The translations under genes and the position numbers were made by a program. A stretch of 64,000 bases of DNA, from contig OY755045.1 in NCBI GenBank assembly GCA_963576565.1, positions 8,347,977 to 8,411,976 of the forward strand. The letters are read 5' to 3'. Shown here piece by piece: positions 46,213 through 58,147 of the stretch. Numbering within the stretch: position 1 is the stretch's first letter; the number at the start of each line of letters is the position of its first letter. The stretch is from Aspidapion aeneum. Its lineage: Eukaryota; Arthropoda; Insecta; Coleoptera; Brentidae. The notes below the pieces were generated by a model, which saw nothing but the letters and a program-made list of their open reading frames with translations, was not told where the DNA came from and did no database searches.

Positions 46213-49200
46213 CCTGTTCGACTGCTCAGTGCGTGTTGATTCCTCTGTAAAATGTTCAAACACTGATTCAAACAGTGCAAGCTGGCGGCAGATGTCGCTT
46301 TAAGCAACAGAAGATCCCTGTCGATTGACAATTGAGCGCCAGAGTCCTCTATCGCGTGGCAGAGAATGCTGTCGGCTTGTTCGGTTTGCTGCAGTTGAGA
46401 TCTCGCGCAGCCCAACGCATCTAAGACTGCAAGGTGTTCTTTGGGGGGCAGAGGGGTGCTACCTGCGCTCACAGCCTGAAAACAGAAAGATTTTTTTTGT
46501 GATGAATTAATAGGGAATAGGGACCTATTGCAATAAAGCCAGGCACAAATTGTGCCGGGCACTATATTGACAGTTTCGCATTAAAAACTGACAGTTGATC
46601 TTTCAAAATTGACATACCAAAGTCGAATTTAGAAATCCAGTCGTTTATTTTCCATTAATTGTGGCGTCACTATTAATTCCGGCTCTTATAATAGGGCGAG
46701 TTTGTAAAGTAATCTAATTTTGCTCACCGATTACATCGGTTTTTTGATATATGACGTTTGACGTTCATTTGACATTTTCATTCGGTGAGTCCGATGAACA
46801 CCAGAAAATAAAAAAGAACGCGATAAATCAGATATCTGAACCTCGCTTTTTTCGATTTTGATTTATTTTCTAAAAGATTCGTTCGCGCATTGAACACGAG
46901 TGAGTTAAGGAATCTCGCTTGCTACAGTGGCGGGTTCGATCCCCGTCGGGTGCGGCAGACATTTATAGGATTCCTGGGGAGTGTAAAATGTAATATTGTC
47001 CTACCCCTTCATTCACGCCGGTAACCAGGCCGGATGAGGTCGGATATCTCGTGAAGGCGGACTTTGTTACACACTCCTTCAGTCGGTAGGCCATTCTAAG
47101 GGACAAAAGGACCGGATAAAAAAAATACCCGGTCTGGGGTTCCAAAGGTGGCCGATGACTCGTGCAATTAGGCGTTCCGAAATGGCGGCCTTAGTGTCGG
47201 CGAAAGAGTCACGGTTACCAAATCAGGAAACAAAAAAAAATCTAAAAGATTCTCTGCATTAATACATGGAAACAACATTTTCAACGTAACCCTCAATCCT
47301 GGCATGCCACGGTCTGATGATATCAAAATTTTAAAAACAAAATAAAATTTGTTTTTTCATATTTTATAAGTGTTTTAATGTTATAAAGTTTTTTTTTAGC
47401 TTTTGTTAAGGTAGGCTTTTGTGCCTTTGTATAGATTAGGTTAGGATTAGGATGAGGAATTTTACTTGAAAAATTTACTCTAATTTAAAACAACTAAAAC
47501 TCATTTATTTTAAAAAGTCAAATTAGCATATAAACTTAGCATAAAATAATAATGGTAAAGGGCTCTCGAGATTAAGTTCTTCTGCTCTTTAGAATAAATT
47601 AATAATAAGTTTGTAAAATGTAAATGATTTTATAAAAATTTTAACTCGTATATAAATAAAGAAATTGAAATTAACGCCAGATCTTCATCATCCGAGTCTT
47701 GAGTCACTATTTATATCTTTTAAGATGACCATCGAAACTTTGTTTACCACACTGTGGAGCAGTTAACAAAAAAAACAACAAAAAAGATATAAAATTACAC
47801 AGCCGAAAAAAAAACACAAAAAACAGCTGATTTTGACGTAACTGACATTCATCGAAGATTGCTCACCGACTCTCAGGGTCGGTGAGCATTGATGCCATCA
47901 ATTGGTGCCTTGGTGAAATTCATCAGATAATTTACGAACCTGATGGATTTCAACGAAATGCACTGATTAATTTAAAAACTTGATTGTTGTCATCGATGAG
48001 CTCATCGATGCCTTTACGAACTCGCCCATACACAATGGCCTTATTTTGAAAGAAGACAGCTGTTCTTATAATGTGAAACTGTCAATAGGTCCCTAATAGG
48101 GCACTATATTGACAGTTTCACATTATAAGAACAGCTGTCTTCTTTCAAAATAAGGCCATTGTGTATTATAAGAGCCGGAATTAATAGTGACGCCACAATT
48201 AATGGAAAATAAACGACTGGATTTCTAAATTTGACTTTGGTATGTGGTCGGTCGAGACGTCTTTCGCATGAAAAAGTCAACAAACCAACCGAACTGTAGC
48301 AATAGGGATCTCCAGTCCAATAGTTCCCACTCTTAGGTTACACTTTTGTGTTTTTAGTTAGGAATAGTAGCATAGGGAATAAGTAAAAACTGTAAAGAAA
48401 CGCAGCTCAAAAACACTTTGACTTACCCTTGGATGAAAGGAACTTGGTACATGGACAACTGCACAGTCGAATCCAAATAATTCCAATCAAAGTAGTAGCA
48501 GTAGCACTTCAAAGCAATCCATAAATGTTTATACACGACCGCTGTCTTAAAAAAGCACGCATGTGATTTCACTTGGCGATCAATATATATCACTGGTATG
48601 GAGAGTACCCCAAATATTCGCATGAAGCTCCGTATAGCAAGACGGACGTTGGAGCACTGCTATATATGAGCAATACAGCAGTAAAAAGGTATGTATAAAA
48701 ATTAGGGAAAACTTAAATTAAAAAAGGATGGAAAATGGATATACTCAAGGTAGAGAAAGCAAAAATAATAAAGTAAAGTCAATGCATTCTTGAGCATATA
48801 ATTCACCGCGCAAATTCAAATTTTTACCCTTTTTGTAGGCAAGGCATATCTTAGTAACTAAATTAGTTTAAACCAAGAAATAAAGTAACTTTAAGTATAA
48901 AGTTTTAGCATAACTCTAGCAAAAAAAAAGAAAATAAAAGCATTCTAATTTAGATAAATGTCTCTAAATTTTATATCTTAAAACTAAACGCCGGGACGAA
49001 GCATTCCGGCCCCCCTGAAAATACCCAGGGTATGGTATTTTCTGAACTAAGCATTAGGGAGAGGGCACAATTTCACCAAAGGCCTCTTGAATAAACCTTT
49101 GGAGGTTTTAACTGTAGCAACTCTTACTACATTATCAGTACCAGGGTGCAATCCTACTACTCGTCCCAATACCCAATTTAAGGGAGTGGTTTGATCATCT

Positions 49201-52200
49201 TTGATCAAAACCATCGTATCAATCGCAATGGGATCAATTTTGTCTTGATTCACTTTAGCGTGTTGTTGCAATGTATGTAAGTAATCTCTGTGCCATCTAC
49301 GCCAAAAATCGCGATGCAGTTTTTGCAGCAACTGCCACCGAGAAAGCCTATTTAAAGGCACTTGGTCAAAATCGAGGTCTGGAACAGTCGTAAGTGGTTC
49401 CAGGCTAAGGAAATGACCGGGCGTCAGTGCAGTCAAATCATTTGGATCTGTGCTGACTGGACACAAAGGCCTAGAATTGAGGATAGCTTCTACTTGCGTA
49501 ACCACAGTATAAAGCTCCTCAAAAGTAAGCACCTGTTCTCCAATTACTCGTAGTAAATGAGACTTTGCACTTTTGATGTTACTTTCCCACAAACCGCCCA
49601 TGTGGGGTGCGGATGGAGGGTTGAAGTGCCAACGAATTGATTCGCGATTAGCAACTTCAGCAAACATCTCGTTAAGCATTTTAGCAGAAAGCGTAAAATT
49701 CGACGCGTTATCCGAGTAGACTACTTCCACGCGTCCTCTTCTGGCCATAAAACGTCGGAACGCTGCCATAAAAGCGTCTGCCGATAAGTCTGACACAATT
49801 TCTAAGTGTACCGCCTTCGTACAACCGCAAATAAATAGAACGACATAAGCCTTAAGTCGTTTTGCACCGCGCATGCGGCTCATTGTAATAGCAAAACTTC
49901 CCGTAAGATCAACGCCAACGTGTTGAAAAGCTTTTGCTTGTGAAACGCGAAATTTTGGCAAATTACCAACAGGGGGTTGATAATTACTGGGGCGCGTGCG
50001 CCAGCATGTAGAACAACGCGAAATTATTTTTCTTATATGCCTTTTAGCTGCAAAAATCCAATAATTTTGAAAAAGTAAAAATAAAGTCGTGTTTATGCCG
50101 GTATGCATATGTTTCTCGTGAGTATGCGCAATCAATAACTTTGTAAATTGAGAATCACCGGGTAAAAGTATAGGAAATTTTTTGTCATAATCTAATTCCG
50201 AATTGCATAATCTTCCGCCAATGCGTAAAATATTATTTTGATCCAAAAACGGATTTAATTTTCTAAAAACCTTTGGCAACGGTTTATTATCGACAAGTAA
50301 AGAAATCTCGTTTTGAAAATATTTATTTTGCACGTGTTTTATAAGCACAAATATAGCATTTTGTAACTCATATTGTATTAACCACGTAGAATTAATAATA
50401 ATTTTCTCATTATTAAATTTACGCGCGCGAAGATTGTGAATAAAACGTAGTATAAAAGCAACAAGTCTAATTAAACGCAAAAAATTTGAAAATTTGTTAA
50501 GCAGACCATCCAAAAAATTTGGTTCAATTGTTGCAGCAAACACCAATTTTCGCTCCTCTTCGAGAGCTTCTTTGGGTGTAGTAATATTATTTTTAGTAAA
50601 ATCCCATGTCTCTTGTGGCTTACAAAGGAACTCGGGTCCTTGCCACCAAAGGGAACAATTAATTAAATCTGCAGGCAATAGACCACGTGACCCGGGGTCC
50701 GCGGCATTTAATTCAGAAGGAACATGGTTCCAATCGCAAGGCTGAATTTTTTCTTGTATGTATGTGACTCGGTTGGATACAAAAGTGCGCCACGCATGTG
50801 GTGATCCTTTGATCCAAGAGAGCGCAACCATACTATCCGTAAAAGCAATGGTATTTTGAAAAGCAATTTTATTAGCAAAAGTATTTTGAATAAATTGAAT
50901 GAGTTTAGCTAGCAAAACTGCCGCACAGAGCTCCAAACGGGGAATACTGATTCTTTTTATGGGAGCGACTTTCGATTTTGCGCACACAAAATACGTTTTA
51001 ATATCTCCGTTTTGATAAACAATACGAAAATAAACCGCCGCACACATACCTCGCTCGGATGCATCGCTAAATCCAACAATTTGACAAAATTGAAAATTAG
51101 AGAGATCAATCATTCTTGGGATATAAAAATCAGAAAATAATTTGAGTTCTTCCTCGAATTTTTTCCACTTGGAAATTATTTCCGGGGGTGCTAACTGATC
51201 CCAATCTAACTTTATAAACCATAAGTACTGGATTAAATTTTTTGCAAAAAACGTAACCGGTGTAAGAAAACCTAAAGGGTCAAAGCATTTCGCAAGGGTA
51301 CTAAGCAAATTACGCTTAGTGCAAATTTTTGTATTATAATTAAAAGAATAAAAAAAGTTATCACTTTGAGGGTTCCACCTCAAGCCTAAAATTTTTAGAG
51401 AGTTTGCATCCTCTCGATCCAAAGAAAAGTCTTTGGTTTGTATGTGGGTTGCAGGCAAGTCTGCAAGCAATTTGGGTTCGTTTGATGCCCATTTTTTCAG
51501 TTCAAATCCACCTCGCCCTAATAACTCAATTAATTGATTTTTCATAAGCATGATTTGATCAAAATCATTGCAACTTACTACGCAGTCGTCTATATAGACG
51601 CTGTCCTTTAAAATCGCAGAAGCCAACGGTAAGTCTTGATAATCATCGGCTAATTTAAGCAAGGTTCGAATTGCTAAATATGGGGAACAGTTTACCCCGA
51701 AAGTCAAAGTTTTCAATTCGTAATCTTGCACCGATTCTTCAGAATTAAAACGCCATAAAATTCGTTGGTATTTATGTTGATTTTCCTCCACATTTATCAT
51801 TCTGTACATTTTAGAAATATCGCTAACAAAACAATATTTATGTAGCCGAAAATTAAGCAAAATTTTAACTAAATCTCCTTGTAGTTTAGGGCCCGTGTGA
51901 AGGGCTTGATTTAGGCTAGGCTTATTTAAAGAATGACTCGATGCGTCAAAGACAGGACGAACAGGCGTGCTACTCGAGCTTTCTTTTATAACCGCATGGT
52001 GAGCAATATAAAAATATTCATGAATTTCTGAGTTAGTAGGTGGTGAAACTGCACGCATGTGACCCATATCCAAGTATTCTTGCATTACTTGTGAGTAAGA
52101 AGTAAATAATTTTTTATCATTTAGCAAACGTTTTTCAAGCGAGTACAACCGACGCAAAGCAAGGGTTCGGGTATCGCCGAAATCAACGGGATTCATTTTA

Positions 52201-55200
52201 AAAGGCAACGAAACGGTGTATCTACCGTCCACATCGCGTATAGTAGTTTTTTCAAAATATTTTTCGCAAAAAATATCTGAAGGTGAATTTTTCTCCACCG
52301 TAGGAACCTCTTCCAACTCCCAGAATTTTTGCAAGGTATTATTTAAATCAGGAGTGGAAATAGTTGCCATAAAAGTAGAAATATTTTTTGATGCAAAAGC
52401 AGCATTTTGCAGGGGCATTTTTCCGAGCAAAGTCCATCCGAAGACTGTATTAATACAAGAGGGGGTGTTTGGACCAAAATAAAGTCTACCTTCTTCTAAA
52501 AGTGATCCATAAAGGTCCGCGCCAATAAGAAGTTGAATTCCAGCTTGATTATACCAACTGGGATCAGCTAATTTTAGACCAGTTAAGTAGTGCAAAGAAT
52601 TTTGGTTAAAAGATACACTTGGCATTTTATCGCAAACTTGGTCTATTAATACAGGTTCTAGACTAAAAATTTTCGATTTATTATCGATAGCAGCAATTTT
52701 ACAATGCACCGCATGGCGCGCCGTAGTAGACATATCTCCTAAACCGTTTACATTAAGCGAAATGTTGGATTTAGGAAGTCCGAGTGCATTCGCACATTTT
52801 TTCGTTATAAAGGAGCACATGGCGCCATTATCCAAGATGGCGCGTACTTCGTGCCAATTTCCGTATGCATCACGGATGTGCAGCAAAGCAGTGCAAAGCA
52901 ACGTGTCATAGTCGCCAAGCACAGTACCCGCGTGAATAGATTTATTTTCAGTAATTTGATTTTCTACGGGGTTAGTTTGTGATCCACTAGACGTCACAGA
53001 AGAAGAAGCAATCACCGAAGCCGGGGAGTTATTTTTTAGGCATAAAAGACTGTGATGATTTAAAAAACAAAATCTACATCTTTTTTGTGAAGTGCACGAG
53101 TTTACTTGATGAAAACTAGCCATGCAGTTGGTGCATCCCTTATTATTTCTAATAAAATCAATGCGTTCTTGAATTGGTTTCGTTAAAAAAGATTCACAGC
53201 TAAAAATCAGATGTGTATTTTTTGCTTTGCAGTAGAAACACGTGTTTTGTTTGGAATTTGGAGTTTTTTGTGACTGTCTGTTTGCAAGTAAAACTGTTTT
53301 ATTTCGTGGATTACGGGGGGATCTCGAGAAGTTCCCTGGTCGTGAGTTTTGAACAATATCTTGTTTCATAGACAAAGATAAAGATTCAAGAGACGTGCAA
53401 TGTTGCTCTAAAAATTTGTAAATATCTTCGTATTTTGGCATTAAATTAGAAGCGTGATTTTGTTCAAATAACTTACGCGTTCCCGGATCTAATCGATCCA
53501 AAAGCATGTTCGCAGTAATAAAGCACCAACTATGGGTCGCATATCCCATATTTTTTAAGCAATCAAGGTTTTCCTTGAACGTATCTAGCATTTTGCGCAA
53601 TTCTAAAACGTCATCATTGGATAGCCGAGGTGAGTTTTCGATAGATTTCCAGTAAGAAACCGCACGCAAGCGCTTATTGTCATATCTGGAAATCAGTGTA
53701 TCGTAGCAAAGTAAATAATTATTTCCTTCAAGAGGTATATTTTTAATTAAATTTAAAGCCGGGCCTCTTAAAATCGTACGTAAATATTTAAACTTCTCAA
53801 TGTCCGAGCTCTTACGCGTATGTACAACCGCATTGTATATCTCAATAAAGCTTGGAAACTCCTCAACATCGCCCGAAAAAGGAGGGACATTTAACTTGGG
53901 AAGAGAAAATTCTGGTTCCGGAAAAATAATTGTTTGATTATTTACCTCATTGTGGCTTCGATTTATTTCTTCAGCCTCCACCTCAAATAAATCATAGTGC
54001 AAAGCCTCAACCTCTACGCATCTATCCAAAAAATCTTTTTGTATTTTATTCTGAGCTTCCAGAGCTTCAGAATCGTCTGAAATCAAGATCAGTAAAGCAT
54101 TATGATGCTTTTCAAAGCTCTTACAACAAGAAGAAAGTTTTTTAAAGTTAACTTTAAACTTTGTGTGAGCAGCTGGATTTGTTTTCGCCTGATTGGCATA
54201 GTGTTCAAGCACACTCAACTGATTGATTGCAGTTTGACGCAAGGCCTTAGCCGAGCTTACCTTTTTTTCGGTATCGTTTACCATTTTAAAAGGTTAAAGT
54301 GTAAAGTAAAGCAATAGTTAATAAGGGAAGCAAATTTAAAAAATATATCGTAGTACTTTTCAAATTCCCTCGTAAACCAAGATTCAAAGCAATATTAAAA
54401 GGCCAGCGGCTTTTAGCAAATATTGAGTAAAGAACAGCAAGTTTTTAGCAAAAAGTATAAATGCTAAAAAATATGCACAAAAAATTTAGCAACTGATAAG
54501 AGTTTCTATATTTGTGTAGGTACGCAAGGAAACGCAAGCCTTACATACATCGACAGCGCAATAAATTTTAATTTTGAAAAAAAATAAATTTTTCAAAATT
54601 TGTATGCAATTTGTATATTGCACAAATAAAAAATGCAATGCAAGTTGGTACGTGCAACGTACAATAGACACACCGTAGATAAAATGTAAAACCTAAGATA
54701 TGCCTTGTCTCAAAAAGACGCAAAGTAAAGTCCTAACTTCAAACACAATTATGCAACTCTGAGAGCACCTATTACGCAGAACGGGAAATCCGGTTCGAAG
54801 GACCAAAAAATGGTCGGTCGAGACGTCTTTCGCATGAAAAAGTCAACAAACCAACCGAACTGTAGCAATAGGGATCTCCAGTCCAATAGTTCCCACTCTT
54901 AGGTTACACTTTTGTGTTTTTAGTTAGGAATAGTAGCATAGGGAATAAGTAAAAACTGTAAAGAAACGCAGCTCAAAAACACTTTGACTTACCCTTGGAT
55001 GAAAGGAACTTGGTACATGGACAACTGCACAGTCGAATCCAAATAATTCCAATCAAAGTAGTAGCAGTAGCACTTCAAAGCAATCCATAAATGTTTATAC
55101 ACGACCGCTGTCTTAAAAAAGCACGCATGTGATTTCACTTGGCGATCAATATATATCACTGGTATGGAGAGTACCCCAAATATTCGCATGAAGCTCCGTA

Positions 55201-57225
55201 TAGCAAGACGGACGTTGGAGCACTGCTATATATGAGCAATACAGCAGTAAAAAGGTATGTATAAAAATTAGGGAAAACTTAAATTAAAAAAGGATGGAAA
55301 ATGGATATACTCAAGGTAGAGAAAGCAAAAATAATAAAGTAAAGTCAATGCATTCTTGAGCATATAATTCACCGCGCAAATTCAAATTTTTACCCTTTTT
55401 GTAGGCAAGGCATATCTTAGTAACTAAATTAGTTTAAACCAAGAAATAAAGTAACTTTAAGTATAAAGTTTTAGCATAACTCTAGCAAAAAAAAAGAAAA
55501 TAAAAGCATTCTAATTTAGATAAATGTCTCTAAATTTTATATCTTAAAACTAAACGCCGGGACGAAGCAGTATGTCAATTTTGAAAGATCAACTGTCAGT
55601 TTTTAATGCGAAACTGTCAATATAGTGCCCGGCACAATTTGTGCCTGGCTTTATTGAAATAGGTTCCTATTATTGCAATAAAGCCAGACAGTAATAGTGC
55701 CGGGCACTATTCTGACAGTTTCGCATTATCAGAACAGCTGTCTTCTTTTAAAATTAGGCCCTTGTGCATTATAAGGACCATAATTAATAGTGCCCCCTGT
55801 ATTAATAGAAAATAAACGACTGTATTTATAAATTCGACTTTGGTATGTCAATGTTAAAAGATCAACTGTCAGTTTTTCAATGGAAAACTGTCCGATTACT
55901 ACCTGGCTTTATTGCAAAAGTCCCTATTGTGTGAATTTGTAGGTATAACAACACAAAACAGAAACACAAGCTACTTAAATAGATCAGTGCACTTTACAAT
56001 CATTAAGAACACTCATATTGTAACGCATACAATACGTGTCATTAGTGCAAATGCCTTTAAAAAAAAGAGAGACTCGATCGCAGTTATTAGGGAGAAATGG
56101 GGTGAACCTTTAGGGATGGTAACGGTTTTTTACGATTTTTAGCGAAAAAAACCAGTTTCTCCGAAAATTTTAGGTTATGTAAAGAAATTATTTATATAAA
56201 AGTTGTAAACCTTTTTATTGCCTATAACTTTTGTATTTAACTTTTTTCGATAGGAGATTTATTTTCACTAAAAATCGGAAAAAACCATTACCCACCCCGA
56301 AAAGCTCAGTTTATTTCACCCCAATAACTGGGATCGAGTATAATTTTAATATCCTATTGGCTGCAATAGGTTTTCTTGTATTTTAAATAGTTTTCATCCC
56401 TTCCAAAAAGTATCTTGTCTCAAAAAAAAATGGATAAAACTGATAAAAATATTCCTGGTAGATAATTAGAGCAACACCTCTAAACACATACCCTAACTCT
56501 TTCTTCTGTCTTGTGTTTGTCCTTCTTTTTTTCATGATCTCCCAAAATAATCAAACTTAGTCTTCTTTTGATCTTCATTTTGTTTTTCAATAAATTATTT
56601 ATAACTTAAGTTTTTTTATAGAAACTTTTTAAAATAGTTTGAAATATGCACTAAAAAAATGCTTTAAAAGTTTTCTTAAATAATTATTAGATACTTCTAT
56701 ATACTTCTTTTTTTGTACAATACTTGTTAAATTGGTTCACTTAGTACACAGAAATATATTTAACAAACATAAGCATTGCTTTTGAAGTTTTTAGTTTGGT
56801 TCATAATAGTTCAAAATGTAAAAAATATCTTGTTTTGTTGATCACCAAAATTTGATTGTTTTCTTTTGCGCGTTTTATAAATGAAACTACATAATTTATT
56901 TAGATAGGTATTAATTTTATCAAAAGATTTTGCTTTAAGATTAAAACCTTCAAAATCTAAAAATAGAACTGAAAAATAAATTTCGTAAGAGTACACTTTA
57001 AAGTTGTAAATTAGAATGTTTGATGTTTACATAAATTTTGTGAATAAATAAATAAATATTAAGGAGCCAGGAGAAGTTTACTAAAAAGTTCAATATACAG
57101 TATGTCAAGAATATCCAGAACTTTTAATAAAGAATAACTTTTTTCCTACAATTATTAAGAAAAATTTTTCCATATGGTTTCAAGTTAGCTAGACACACGG
57201 TCCCCAAAGTAGACCGGTCTTCGGA

Positions 57226-57266
<41 letters not shown>

Positions 57267-58085
57267 TATATACAGGGTGGGGAAAAAATACCCTAAATAT
57301 CTCAAAAACTAAAACATATATCAAAAAATGTTTCAAATATAAGTTGTAAGGCTCAATTTAATCTATTTAGCTGTCACATTGACTTTGACGTATCTGTCAG
57401 TTTTAAGGGATTTTTCAGAGCTAACTTTAAAATTTTAAATGGGACCCCCTTGTTTTTTGTATTTCCATTTGTAGCCAGGTAAAATGTACGTTCAAATTCA
57501 TTATGACATTTGACATCTAACTGTCATTTCATAGAAAAAGTAATAATTTTTATTTTACTCTTTAGTGCAGCATCTAACAGAACGCGAAAAGATTATTTAT
57601 TTATTTACATATACAGCAGATAGAGCTTAAAAACATTATTATTGTTATAAAAATAAATAATTCTTGTCAATTTCATTCTGATTTCAAAGGGTACTAATTT
57701 AGATACATCCGTGAAAAATTTCTGTCACTGCTTTGTTGACACTTCAGTACATCATCAGGGTACTTTTCTTCACATTTTTAAGGTCACTGAAGAGGAAAAT
57801 AAAAATTACTACTCTTTCTATGAAATGACAGTTCGATGTCAAATGTCATAACGAATTTGAATGTACATTTTACCTGGCTAGAAATAGAAATACAAAAAAC
57901 AAGTTGTATCATTTAAAATTTTAAAGTTACCTCTGAAAAATCCTTTTAAACTGACAGATTCGTCAAAGTCAATGTGACAGCTAAATAGATTAAATTAAGC
58001 CGTACAACTTATATTTGAAACATTTTTTGATATATGTCTGAGTTTTTGAGATATTAAGGGGTTCCGGTCTTTTTTCCCCACCCTG

Positions 58086-58147
<62 letters not shown>

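Larger units (their letters stand above)
43080..46213 (-). repeat. ~640-bp tandem array derived from an ORP exon and its intron
   Basis: The block ATTACAAACCCTGTTCGACT recurs at about 43638, 44283, 44923, 45564 and 46203, a 639-645 bp spacing. Each unit holds the 3' two-thirds of the ORP exon, its donor and about 450 bp of intron (CTCCTATAAGCCCCTAATTT, GAGCTCGGATCGAGTCTAA, GGTAGGAGGTCTAGTTTCGC). Units are highly similar. Part of the intron block also occurs, diverged, at 56090-56390. Confidence 0.9.
46511..48244. mobile_element. Large fold-back flanked by family D blocks, ending at the BEL insertion
   Basis: CCTATTGCAATAAAGCCAGG and TTAATTGTGGCGTCACTATT at 46.52-46.68 kb are mirrored at 48.05-48.24 kb. 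The right half continues beyond the BEL element from 55570 (GTATGTCAATTTTGAAAGAT). The centre contains ATCGATGAGCTCATCGAT near 47990. BEL split this element. Confidence 0.7.
48245..55569 (-). mobile_element. Complete BEL/Pao LTR retrotransposon, 7.3 kb
   Basis: Two 759-bp direct LTRs (48245-49003 and 54811-55569) bound one 1,745-codon polyprotein. The LTRs start TG and end CA on the coding strand. A perfect 5-bp duplication GTATG flanks the element (48240-48244 and 55570-55574). The LTRs appear identical throughout when read side by side, and the polyprotein frame is intact, so insertion is recent. It sits in the ORP intron, in the same orientation as the gene, inside an older fold-back. No envelope-like frame is present. 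Confidence 0.95.

Noticed and set aside
48423..48623. 66-codon frame, repeated at 54989-55189
   Set aside because: It is inside the two LTRs, so it is LTR sequence and not a gene.
49362..53900. Plus-strand frames of 60-90 codons within the BEL coding region
   Set aside because: They are antisense shadows of the polyprotein frame.
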